From contig DHQH01000023.1 in NCBI GenBank assembly GCA_002410125.1, positions 1 through 23,589 on the forward strand: a DNA stretch of 23,589 bases. The letters run 5' to 3'. A model generated the notes under the pieces. That model was not told the origin of the DNA. It did no database searches and saw only the letters and a list, made by a program, of their open reading frames with translations. The stretch is from Alphaproteobacteria bacterium UBA5343. Lineage in GTDB: Bacteria; Pseudomonadota; Alphaproteobacteria; RF32; UBA5343. Made by a program: the position numbers and the translations under genes. Shown here piece after piece: positions 6,217 through 13,501 of this stretch; positions within the stretch are counted from its first letter, which is position 1, and each line of letters opens with the position of its first letter.

Positions 6217-7230
6217 ATGGCAGTTCGTGTTGCTATTAATGGTTATGGTCGTATTGGTCGTCTGGTTCATCGTGCAATCGTAGAATCAGGAAGAACAGAT
6301 GTTGAGTTAGTTGCAATTAATGACCTTGGTTCTCCAGAAGCTAATGCTCTTTTAATCAAATATGACTCAGTTCATGGTCGTTTCCCTGGTGAAGTTTCAG
6401 TTGATGGTGATTCAATCGTAGTTGACGGTAAAAAAGTTAAAGTTATCGCAGAAAGAGACCCTAAAAACTTACCTTGGAAAGAATTAGATGTTGATATTTG
6501 TTTCGAATGTACAGGTATTTTCTCAGCTAAAGAAAAAGCTATGATGCATATCGAAGCAGGAGCTAAAAGAGTTCTTGTTTCTGCTCCTGCAGCAGGTGCT
6601 GACAAAACTATCGTTTATGGTGTAAACCACGAAACATTATCAGACAGTGATATTGTTGTTTCAAATGCTTCTTGTACAACAAACTGCCTTGCTCCTGTAG
6701 CTAAAGTATTAAATGACAAATTTGGTATCAAACGTGGTTATATGACAACAATTCACTCTTATACAGGTGATCAAAAAACTTTAGACATAGCACATCCTAA
6801 AGATCCATACAGAGGTCGTGCTGCTGCTTTATCAATGATTCCAACTTCAACAGGTGCTGCAAAAGCTGTTGGTCTTGTATTACCAGAATTAGCAGGCAAA
6901 TTGGACGGTTCTGCTGTTCGTGTTCCAACTCCGAATGTATCTTTAGTTGATCTTAAATGTGAACTTGGTAAAGATGTTACAGTTGAAGAAGTAAATGCTG
7001 CTCTTAAAGCTGCATCTGAAGGTGAATTAAAAGGTGTTCTTGGTTATAATGATGAGCCATTAGTATCTTCAGACTTCAATCATTGTCCAAATTCTTCTAC
7101 TTTTGATTCAACACAAACTAAAGTAGTTGAAGGTAACTTCTTAAGAATCGTATCTTGGTATGACAACGAATGGGGCTTCTCAAATCGTATGTCTGATACA
7201 GCAGTTGAAATGGCAAAATACATCAAATAA
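6217..7230 (+). CDS. gap: Glyceraldehyde-3-phosphate dehydrogenase, type I
   Basis: Cytoplasmic enzyme that oxidises and phosphorylates glyceraldehyde 3-phosphate to 1,3-bisphosphoglycerate. At 337 residues it has the normal length. The N-terminal Rossmann motif is INGYGRIGR (7-15), AINDLG with Asp36 points to NAD as the preferred cofactor, SNASCTTNC places the catalytic cysteine at 153 with His180 expected in the TTIHSYT segment, and WYDNEWGFSNRM near the C-terminus is the family signature. AAGGA lies 8 nt before the ATG, a good ribosome-binding site. The product is the substrate of Pgk, encoded 100 bp downstream on the same strand. Codon choice leans to GGT, GTT and GCT more than in neighbours, as expected of a highly expressed gene. 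Confidence 0.98.
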   Translation: MAVRVAINGYGRIGRLVHRAIVESGRTDVELVAINDLGSPEANALLIKYDSVHGRFPGEVSVDGDSIVVDGKKVKVIAERDPKNLPWKELDVDICFECTGIFSAKEKAMMHIEAGAKRVLVSAPAAGADKTIVYGVNHETLSDSDIVVSNASCTTNCLAPVAKVLNDKFGIKRGYMTTIHSYTGDQKTLDIAHPKDPYRGRAAALSMIPTSTGAAKAVGLVLPELAGKLDGSAVRVPTPNVSLVDLKCELGKDVTVEEVNAALKAASEGELKGVLGYNDEPLVSSDFNHCPNSSTFDSTQTKVVEGNFLRIVSWYDNEWGFSNRMSDTAVEMAKYIK

Positions 7231-7253
7231 GAGCCATTCTTAATAACTAAAGT

Positions 7254-7299
7254 TTTGCCTCTATTGATTAATGTTTCAGTAGGGGCAAAGCATTTTTTA
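7254..7299 (+). terminator. Terminator-like hairpin between gap and pgk
   Basis: TTTGCCTCTA pairs with TAGGGGCAAA (one T-G wobble) around a 16-nt loop, followed by GCATTTTTTA. It probably stops part of the gap transcription and so sets gap above pgk. I see no strong promoter between the hairpin and pgk, so read-through seems needed. Confidence 0.6.
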
Positions 7300-7330
7300 G
7301 GAAAAAATATTTATTAAAGGATATTTATAA

Positions 7331-8539
7331 ATGTCAAAATTTAATACTCTAGATAATATTGATGTAGCTGGCAAAACAGTAATGCTAAGAGCTGACATTA
7401 ATGTTCCAGTTGATGAAAACTTCAATGTTACAAACACTGCTAGAATTGATAGAACAGTTCCAACAATTAAAGAACTTCAAGAAAAAGGTGCAAAAGTTGT
7501 TGTAATTTCTCACTTTGGTCGTCCAAAGGGGGAAAGAAAATCAGAATTCTCATTATCTCACATTGCTCCAGCTTTACAAAAAGCATTAGGTTCAACTGTA
7601 ACTTTTATTGATGATTGTATAGGTACAAAAGTAGCTAATGCTGTTGCTAAAATGTCAGATAATGAAGTTCTTTTATTGGAAAATCTGAGATTTTATAAAG
7701 AAGAAACAGAAGGTGATGTGGATTTTGCAAGAAATCTTGTAGATGTTTGCGATGTATATGTAAGTGATGCATTCTCAACAGCTCACCGTGCTCATGCTTC
7801 TATGAAAGCCGCAGTAGAGTTAAAACCATCTGCAGCAGGACGTCTAATGCAAATCGAATGTGAAAGCCTAGACTCAGTGCTTTCTGCTCCTGTAAAACCA
7901 GTTGCAGCAGTAGTTGGTGGAGCTAAAGTTTCTTCAAAATTAGAATTATTAAACAATCTTGTTAAAAAGGTAGATGTTTTAGTAATCTCTGGTGGTATGG
8001 CTCATACATTCTTAAAAGCAACAGGTGTTGATACTATCAATACCGATAACTCACTTGTTCAAATGGATATGTTAGATACAGCAAGAGAAATCTTAGAAAC
8101 AGCAAAAACAGCAGGTTGTGAAGTTATCCTACCTAAAGATGTTGTAGCCTCTAAAGATTTTAAAGCTCATGCAGAACATATGACTGTAGCATTAGATTCA
8201 ATACCAGCAACTGGCTATGAATTACTAGATGTTGGTGAAAAATCAATCGAAAATATCACATCAAAAATTGCTAATTGTAAAACACTTTTATGGAATGGTC
8301 CATTAGGTGTATTTGAATTAGAACCATTTGATAAAGCAACAAATAAAGTTGCTCAGTTTGCAGCAGAACTTACTAAAAAAGGTGAGTTAAAAACTGTTGC
8401 TGGCGGTGGTGATACAGTTTCAGCATTAGCAAATGCAGGTGTTGATACAATATTCTCATATGTGTCAACAGCCGGTGGTGCTTTCCTGGAATGGCTAGAA
8501 GGTAAAGAGCTTCCAGGTGTTAAAGTGTTAGAGAAATAA
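7331..8539 (+). CDS. pgk: Phosphoglycerate kinase
   Basis: Cytoplasmic two-domain kinase that transfers the acyl phosphate of 1,3-bisphosphoglycerate to ADP in glycolysis, reversibly. Length 402 residues is typical. The N-terminal substrate-binding domain shows RADINVPVD (20-28), SHFGRPKG (60-67), LLENLRF and the DAFSTAHRAHAS segment. The C-terminal nucleotide domain shows GGAKVSSKL, ISGGMAHTFL, LWNGPLGVFE and AGGGDTVSAL. Two usual positions differ slightly: SHFGRPKG instead of SHLGRPKG, and DAFSTAHRAHAS instead of DAFGTAHRAHAS; neither should abolish activity. AAAGGA precedes the ATG. It follows gap on the same strand. Confidence 0.98.
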   Translation: MSKFNTLDNIDVAGKTVMLRADINVPVDENFNVTNTARIDRTVPTIKELQEKGAKVVVISHFGRPKGERKSEFSLSHIAPALQKALGSTVTFIDDCIGTKVANAVAKMSDNEVLLLENLRFYKEETEGDVDFARNLVDVCDVYVSDAFSTAHRAHASMKAAVELKPSAAGRLMQIECESLDSVLSAPVKPVAAVVGGAKVSSKLELLNNLVKKVDVLVISGGMAHTFLKATGVDTINTDNSLVQMDMLDTAREILETAKTAGCEVILPKDVVASKDFKAHAEHMTVALDSIPATGYELLDVGEKSIENITSKIANCKTLLWNGPLGVFELEPFDKATNKVAQFAAELTKKGELKTVAGGGDTVSALANAGVDTIFSYVSTAGGAFLEWLEGKELPGVKVLEK

Positions 8540-8548
8540 TTTTTATCT

Positions 8549-8600
8549 GTCATCCTCGAAATTTTCACCCCAACAAGTTAGGAATTTCGGGGATCCAGAA
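8549..8600. repeat. GTCATCCTCGA...GGGGATCCAGAA palindromic repeat, copy 1
   Basis: The ends GTCATCCTCGAAATT and AATTTCGGGGATCCAGAA form a long stem with one T-G wobble around a variable centre. The same ends occur at 15579-15623. It lies 9 bp after the pgk stop and before its terminator, so it is within the 3' UTR. A further short inverted repeat ATCAC-GAA-GTGAT follows at 8604-8616. Confidence 0.6.
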
Positions 8601-8626
8601 TCTATCACGAAGTGATTCAATATAAA

Positions 8627-8656
8627 AAGCCTCAGAAATTTCTGGGGCTTTTTTAT
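8627..8656 (+). terminator. Intrinsic terminator of pgk
   Basis: AAGCCTCAGAA pairs with TTCTGGGGCTT (one T-G wobble), directly followed by TTTTTT. It ends the gap-pgk unit. Confidence 0.85.
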
Positions 8657-8668
8657 GTCTTATCTTGT

Positions 8669-8758
8669 TATGACAACTCATATCACAATCTATTGTATCA
8701 CGACAAGTCGTGTCACAATAAATAGTGTCTTACAATTTTATGACAATAGATTCGAATC
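8669..8758. repeat. Degenerate 30-bp tandem repeat
   Basis: 8669-8698 and 8699-8728 match at about 21 of 30 positions when aligned without gaps: both have a 5-bp hairpin at the start, then TCACAAT at the same offset (8683 and 8713). A weaker, shifted third copy follows and ends in the 12-bp palindrome AGATTCGAATCT (8748-8759). The hairpins TATGA-CAAC-TCATA and CACGA-CAAG-TCGTG differ by paired changes. Confidence 0.45.
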
Positions 8759-8760
8759 TT

Positions 8761-8921
8761 TTTAAATTTTTCGATAAAAATTAATCAATTACTCTATAGA
8801 AATTTTCAGAAATACCTATATAATCCAATATATTATGTATTTTTCTATTCTGTTAAACCCGCAGATTTACTGTATTTAACCCTGATTTATGGAAAAAATT
8901 GACAAAATTATCAAAAATCTA
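8761..8921. other. Gene-free A/T-rich spacer upstream of the large protein gene
   Basis: No coding region, RNA gene or clear repeat is visible between the 30-bp repeats and the promoter at 8922. Confidence 0.4.
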
Positions 8922-8950
8922 ATGACAATACATCTAAAATATGGTATAAA
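8922..8950 (+). promoter_or_regulatory. Probable promoter of the 9070 gene
   Basis: ATGACA (8922-8927), 17 nt, TATAAA (8945-8950) followed by AT. Transcription would start near 8957, giving a leader of about 110 nt. A TTGACA at 8899 lies 23 nt upstream and could be an alternative -35. Confidence 0.55.
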
Positions 8951-9069
8951 ATTAGCAACGATTTATTTTTTAGTAAGACTTTACTGCTAATATCAATAAT
9001 AAAAATTTAGTAAAATCAGGCAAAATTAAATTCGCTTTTGGATTTATTTTATTTATGAGGATTTTGAAA

Positions 9070-12000
9070 ATGGTAGACACACCTAAAAAAATGACAGAAG
9101 AAGAACTTAAAATAGAAATTGATAGAATTATAGCTACATGGAAACTAACTGATGAACAAAAAGGTTTCATGGTTGCAAGGGTAAAAAAACTTGCAGATTT
9201 AGTTGATCTGAGAACAGTAAAACACATATCAAGATGCTATGTTAATGTAGAACATAGTAATTTTGTATATGGAACAGAATATCATTATCATCCTGTTGCT
9301 ACAGATAAAAACGGTAAGTTATCTCTGCCAGCTAAAGATAATGAGATTTTACCAGCTGTATATGGTCGTAGTGATATCGATTTTTCTTCAGCAATTGGTG
9401 GAGATTTCACATATGATGTTGAACCTTATAAGTTAGTTTTAAAGCCGGATGGCAGAGTATTAACAGGTTATGCAGCTTCATCTGAATTAAAAAATGCATT
9501 AGGTGTTTCATCTCTTTCATTAGAAAAGTTATCTGATGATGCTTATCAAGCATCATATAAAAGAGGTATTCGTGGCACTTCTCAGTTTAAGTTTACAAAG
9601 CCAGAGGATATGACTTTAGAAGATGCTGGTAAAATCATTTTAAGTGTTACTGATAATACAAAGTTAAAAAATAAAGAATTCTCAATTGGATTACATAGAG
9701 TAGAAATTAAGGATGATAAAGGTAACTATCTATATTATGTCAAACAAGATGGAGAGTGGAAAAAGACCATAAAAGATAGTGATGAATGGAAAAATGCCTT
9801 AGTAACCAAACCAAAGCATAAAGATCATGATCACATTAAAAAATTATTATCATCTTGGTCTACAAGATCATTCACAGAAAAACAACATCTTAAAGAAAAG
9901 TTTGAAAGATTAGCAGATGTGATAGATATAAACAGAGTAGAAAGTGTTCCAAAGGCTTATCTAACAGGGAAAAATGCTAATTTCCTATATAAAATAGATG
10001 GTAATTTATATCCTGCAATGTTTGATAATGAGGGTAAATTATCCCTACCTGGTCAAAACCATGCAATTTTACCACAAGTTCAAGATACAGATCAAATTAT
10101 AGATTATAATGGTTCCTCAGCCACCTATAAAGTAGAACCTGATGCTTTGCAATTAGATTTTGATAAAGAAGTTTTTCTAGCTAATACAGATGATATTAAT
10201 ACATTATTAGATCTACAATATTCTAGTATTAATCTCAAATCTAAAACAGATTTTGATGTTACATGTCAAAAAGATTATAAAAACAAAAGACAAAACAAAA
10301 AAGCAGAGCATATCAACTTCAAGTTTAGCAAGCCTGAAGATATGAAAGCTGTTGATGCTGCAGATATTATTAAAAACATTATAGGAGTTAGAGATTTAAA
10401 AGATACAAACTTTAACATTATCAATGCAAATAGTGTTGAGTTAGAGCTAGCAGATAAGACTAAAGAAACTTACGAATTACAAGATAAGGCTTGGAAGAAA
10501 ATCTCTCAAGAAAATGAAGAACAACAACAAGAACAACAAGAAGAGAATAATACCGAGCAAAAATATAGTAATGTTCAAGATTATATGAAAAACTTAGGTT
10601 ATGAGCCTGTTATGAGAGTTGAGATTGGAAATAACAAACTTGTAACCTCAGATAAAGACGATAATAGATATCTTCATATTAAAGATGAAGATGGTAATTG
10701 GTATGATTTAACAAGCCATCTTGGTTTCGAAAACTTAAAAGTTGTAATGCCTGTTGAAAATAAAGAACCTAGCAGAATTGCAAGATTAGCTGGGGCTAAA
10801 ACAATTAAAACTAATATCTTTGTCATTCAAGAAGAGACAGATGGTCCTAGACATCTCATCAATACTAATAAAGATGGTGTTTATCAAAATATCACTAAAT
10901 CTTTAGGTATTAATGATGCTCAAAAAATAGAATATTTATCTGAAAAAGCATTTAGCTATAAAGATAAAGACGGTAAATATCACATCATTCAACAAAACAA
11001 AGACGGTAAATGGGTTGATTTAACTAAAGCTCTAAATTTAGATAAAGTATCTAAACTTAGCAATGTGGGAATTAGTAAAACAGGTCAAGTTGAGAGTTTT
11101 AAATATATTTTAGAAGGTGAAACTAAAGCAAAATTAGCTGATGGTACAGGTAGAAAATGGGAACCAGAATATAAAGAAGAAAAAGGTGTTCTTGAATATA
11201 AAGCTGCCCCACTTACTTCCAAAGCAACAACTAATACTACTGACAAACATCAAAATACAGATCATGAACCATCATCAGGAGGGCAAGAGCCTAGTGAGGA
11301 AGATCAGAAAAAAGCAGAACTTGAAGCATTTAATAATAAATTTGGGGTTCAAGCTACTGAAGTTATTATTAATGAGGATGATAGAATTCGCTATAAAGAC
11401 AAAAATGGCAATATTATCCAAGGAACCAAAGATGAAAATGGTATTTGGAAAGATGCTTCTGGTAACGAAATAGGTAAGCAAACAGAAAATAACAATTCAG
11501 GAACAGTTAATATTGGTCAAAGTGTAACTCCAGATAATCAAAATAGCAATACTGGTGATGGTAATGAAAATACTGGTGGATCAGGTCGTGAAGAAGATGA
11601 TGATTATGTTGAACCATCCTCAATTGAAGGTCAGGTACCAGAAAAATATAAAAATCAGTATTGGAATTACATCGTTGCTAAAATGTATGTGACTAAAGAA
11701 GGAGAAGAAGTAACGGATGCCGATATTGAAAAAGCTACAAAAGATCATATTATCTTCCGTGAAGAAGTAGAAGGACAAAAAGAATATTTTATTTATGATA
11801 AAAAGAAATATCGTAAAAAAGATAATAATGCCATTAATAACAATGATTATAGTGCTTTAGATAAATATAATGGTAAAATCGAAGACGATGGTAAAGGTAA
11901 TATAACACTTTATGGTCCAGTTGATGATAATGGTAAAAATATAGATCCAGAATATGCATTAATGAAAGCAACTGCTAAAAAGTTCAAAGAAGTTGAAGGC

Positions 12001-13263
12001 AGAAATGCTATGCGATTTGGTGAAGGTTTTATAGATAACAAAACCAACCAACATAATGCAATGAAGGCTTGTTTTGAATATGACCTAAAACCAATTGGTA
12101 ATATTCCACAAAAATCAGCTCAGGAAGTGAAAGAAGCCTTAGAAGCCGTTGAAACTTTGGTGACTGATACTAATAAAGCTAAGTATAATAAGTGGAAACA
12201 AAAATACTTCAAAGCATTAAAATCAGAGTTAAGAGGTAATGTTTCAGAAGATATTAAAGCATTATTTGAAACCCAAACCCAGGTTAATCAAAATTCTGAA
12301 CAACAACTTCAAAATACTGGTGGCGGTCAAGGTGATCCAGATTCTCAAAACAATGATGATATCCAACAGTCTCAAGAGAGTAGTCAAGTTAATTCTGAGA
12401 ATGAAAGCGGACAATCTAAACCTAAGACTGTTATTGTAACTCCTCCCCCAGTTGTTGAGCCATCTGAGGATGATAAATCTGAAGAAAGTGCAACTAATGA
12501 AAATAATAATAATGGTACAGGTCCAGCAGTTATTCCAGAAGGTGGTTTTGATGATAGCAAATTAGTAGAAGATGAAATGTGGAAGAATATTCACGATGTT
12601 TCTCAAGATCCAGAAATAATAGCCGAAGATATACAACCATTATTAGGAGTTGAATCTAGAACTGAAAGAAGTGCTATATCTATACAAGCAAACATGATTA
12701 TTACACAAAATAATCAGCTATCATCACAAAGAGATGATTTAAAAGATCTATTTGGTCCATATAGTAGTTCAGTTAAGAAAAATCTAAGCGAGCTAGCTAT
12801 GCAATTTACTAAACACAACCTATTAGCTGATTTTATACAAGATAACCAAGATAATCTTGATAAAGTAACATCTGAAGATTTCAAGGTAGATAAAGAAACA
12901 GTTAATGCTATGTTTGCAGATAATTATGTAAGATTAGGTGCTGAGCTCTGTGCTAGTACTACACCTGAAACAATTGAAAAATTTAAAGAAGCAATTGACA
13001 AAGGTCAAGGGGTCGCAGCTATTCGAGGTCTAACCAATCATGTCAAAGATAATAAAGTTAGGATTACAGCCTCAGACGAACAATACAAAGCATTCGTTAA
13101 AGCTAAGGGCGATGACCTTAAGGAGCTTGAGGAGTGTGTGAAATCTTATGTCAATGGTGAAACTAGGGAGCCATATGAAGCTAGTGCTAATATTGGTAGC
13201 CAAGTTTTAAGTGCTGAAGATATCAAAAAACTTCAAGAAGCAAATAAGGGTTTCAATAAGTAA
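9070..13263 (+). CDS. Very large modular low-complexity protein of unknown function, with a tandem domain duplication
   Basis: No named family is recognised for this 1397-residue protein. An upstream ATG at 9055 exists, but AGGA at 9058-9061 sits 8 nt before the ATG at 9070, so I use 9070. Visible layout: two copies of a unit of about 225 residues (nt 9091-9768 and 9826-10503) sharing LAD..D, GKLSLP, ILP.V, VEP, F.KPEDM and a closing W-K-K; a glutamine/glutamate tract (about 10511-10560); a series of hairpin-like units DxDG(N/K)W.DLT..L (about 10620-11160); disordered N/S/G/T-rich linkers (about 11190-11300 and 11485-11620); a folded segment to about 12280 with a possible LPD7-like core; a second disordered linker; and a helical C-terminal domain (about 12560-13260). 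It has no signal peptide, membrane segment or enzyme motif. Its downstream neighbour shares segment types. Confidence 0.85.
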   Translation: MVDTPKKMTEEELKIEIDRIIATWKLTDEQKGFMVARVKKLADLVDLRTVKHISRCYVNVEHSNFVYGTEYHYHPVATDKNGKLSLPAKDNEILPAVYGRSDIDFSSAIGGDFTYDVEPYKLVLKPDGRVLTGYAASSELKNALGVSSLSLEKLSDDAYQASYKRGIRGTSQFKFTKPEDMTLEDAGKIILSVTDNTKLKNKEFSIGLHRVEIKDDKGNYLYYVKQDGEWKKTIKDSDEWKNALVTKPKHKDHDHIKKLLSSWSTRSFTEKQHLKEKFERLADVIDINRVESVPKAYLTGKNANFLYKIDGNLYPAMFDNEGKLSLPGQNHAILPQVQDTDQIIDYNGSSATYKVEPDALQLDFDKEVFLANTDDINTLLDLQYSSINLKSKTDFDVTCQKDYKNKRQNKKAEHINFKFSKPEDMKAVDAADIIKNIIGVRDLKDTNFNIINANSVELELADKTKETYELQDKAWKKISQENEEQQQEQQEENNTEQKYSNVQDYMKNLGYEPVMRVEIGNNKLVTSDKDDNRYLHIKDEDGNWYDLTSHLGFENLKVVMPVENKEPSRIARLAGAKTIKTNIFVIQEETDGPRHLINTNKDGVYQNITKSLGINDAQKIEYLSEKAFSYKDKDGKYHIIQQNKDGKWVDLTKALNLDKVSKLSNVGISKTGQVESFKYILEGETKAKLADGTGRKWEPEYKEEKGVLEYKAAPLTSKATTNTTDKHQNTDHEPSSGGQEPSEEDQKKAELEAFNNKFGVQATEVIINEDDRIRYKDKNGNIIQGTKDENGIWKDASGNEIGKQTENNNSGTVNIGQSVTPDNQNSNTGDGNENTGGSGREEDDDYVEPSSIEGQVPEKYKNQYWNYIVAKMYVTKEGEEVTDADIEKATKDHIIFREEVEGQKEYFIYDKKKYRKKDNNAINNNDYSALDKYNGKIEDDGKGNITLYGPVDDNGKNIDPEYALMKATAKKFKEVEGRNAMRFGEGFIDNKTNQHNAMKACFEYDLKPIGNIPQKSAQEVKEALEAVETLVTDTNKAKYNKWKQKYFKALKSELRGNVSEDIKALFETQTQVNQNSEQQLQNTGGGQGDPDSQNNDDIQQSQESSQVNSENESGQSKPKTVIVTPPPVVEPSEDDKSEESATNENNNNGTGPAVIPEGGFDDSKLVEDEMWKNIHDVSQDPEIIAEDIQPLLGVESRTERSAISIQANMIITQNNQLSSQRDDLKDLFGPYSSSVKKNLSELAMQFTKHNLLADFIQDNQDNLDKVTSEDFKVDKETVNAMFADNYVRLGAELCASTTPETIEKFKEAIDKGQGVAAIRGLTNHVKDNKVRITASDEQYKAFVKAKGDDLKELEECVKSYVNGETREPYEASANIGSQVLSAEDIKKLQEANKGFNK

Positions 13264-13289
13264 TAACCTAGCTTTTTAATCAAACTTTA

Positions 13290-13321
13290 AACACCTCAGT
13301 TAATTCTGGGGTGTTTTTTTT
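13290..13321 (+). terminator. Intrinsic terminator after the large protein gene
   Basis: AACACCTCAG pairs with CTGGGGTGTT (one T-G wobble) around TTAATT and is followed by a T-run. It separates the two large genes into different transcripts. Confidence 0.88.
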
Positions 13322-13401
13322 GCATAATTTTAACCACTCTTAGCTATATTAAATATGGCTCTACGATAAGTATAGTATTACAGATTTATGATAATTTTAA
13401 T

Positions 13402-13441
13402 TTTTGTACAATTTTGTACAAATAATATGTGACTTTATAGA
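13402..13441 (+). promoter_or_regulatory. Tandem TTTTGTACAA motif and likely promoter of the 13502 gene
   Basis: TTTTGTACAA occurs twice back to back (13402-13411 and 13412-13421), each with the palindrome TTGTACAA. The second copy supplies TTGTAC as a possible -35, 16 nt before TATAGA (13436-13441). A repressor or activator site overlapping the promoter is plausible. An alternative -10 is TATGAT at 13447. Confidence 0.4.
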
Positions 13442-13501
13442 AAAACTATGATACTATTTATATAGATTAAGACAAAATTTAGACTTTATATAGGTGTAAA
13501 A

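Noticed and set aside
8669..8759. CRISPR array reading of the 30-bp repeats
   Set aside because: Units are adjacent with no spacers between them and are too diverged from each other; no cas gene is in the window.
10511..10560. CAA/GAA trinucleotide tract as a phase-variation repeat
   Set aside because: The tract is interrupted and its unit is three bases, so length changes would not shift the frame; a low-complexity linker explains it.
11141..11473. 110-codon open frame inside the large protein gene, in another phase
   Set aside because: Its product is lysine/isoleucine/leucine-rich in the way A/T-rich off-frame translation gives, and it lies wholly inside a well supported long coding region.
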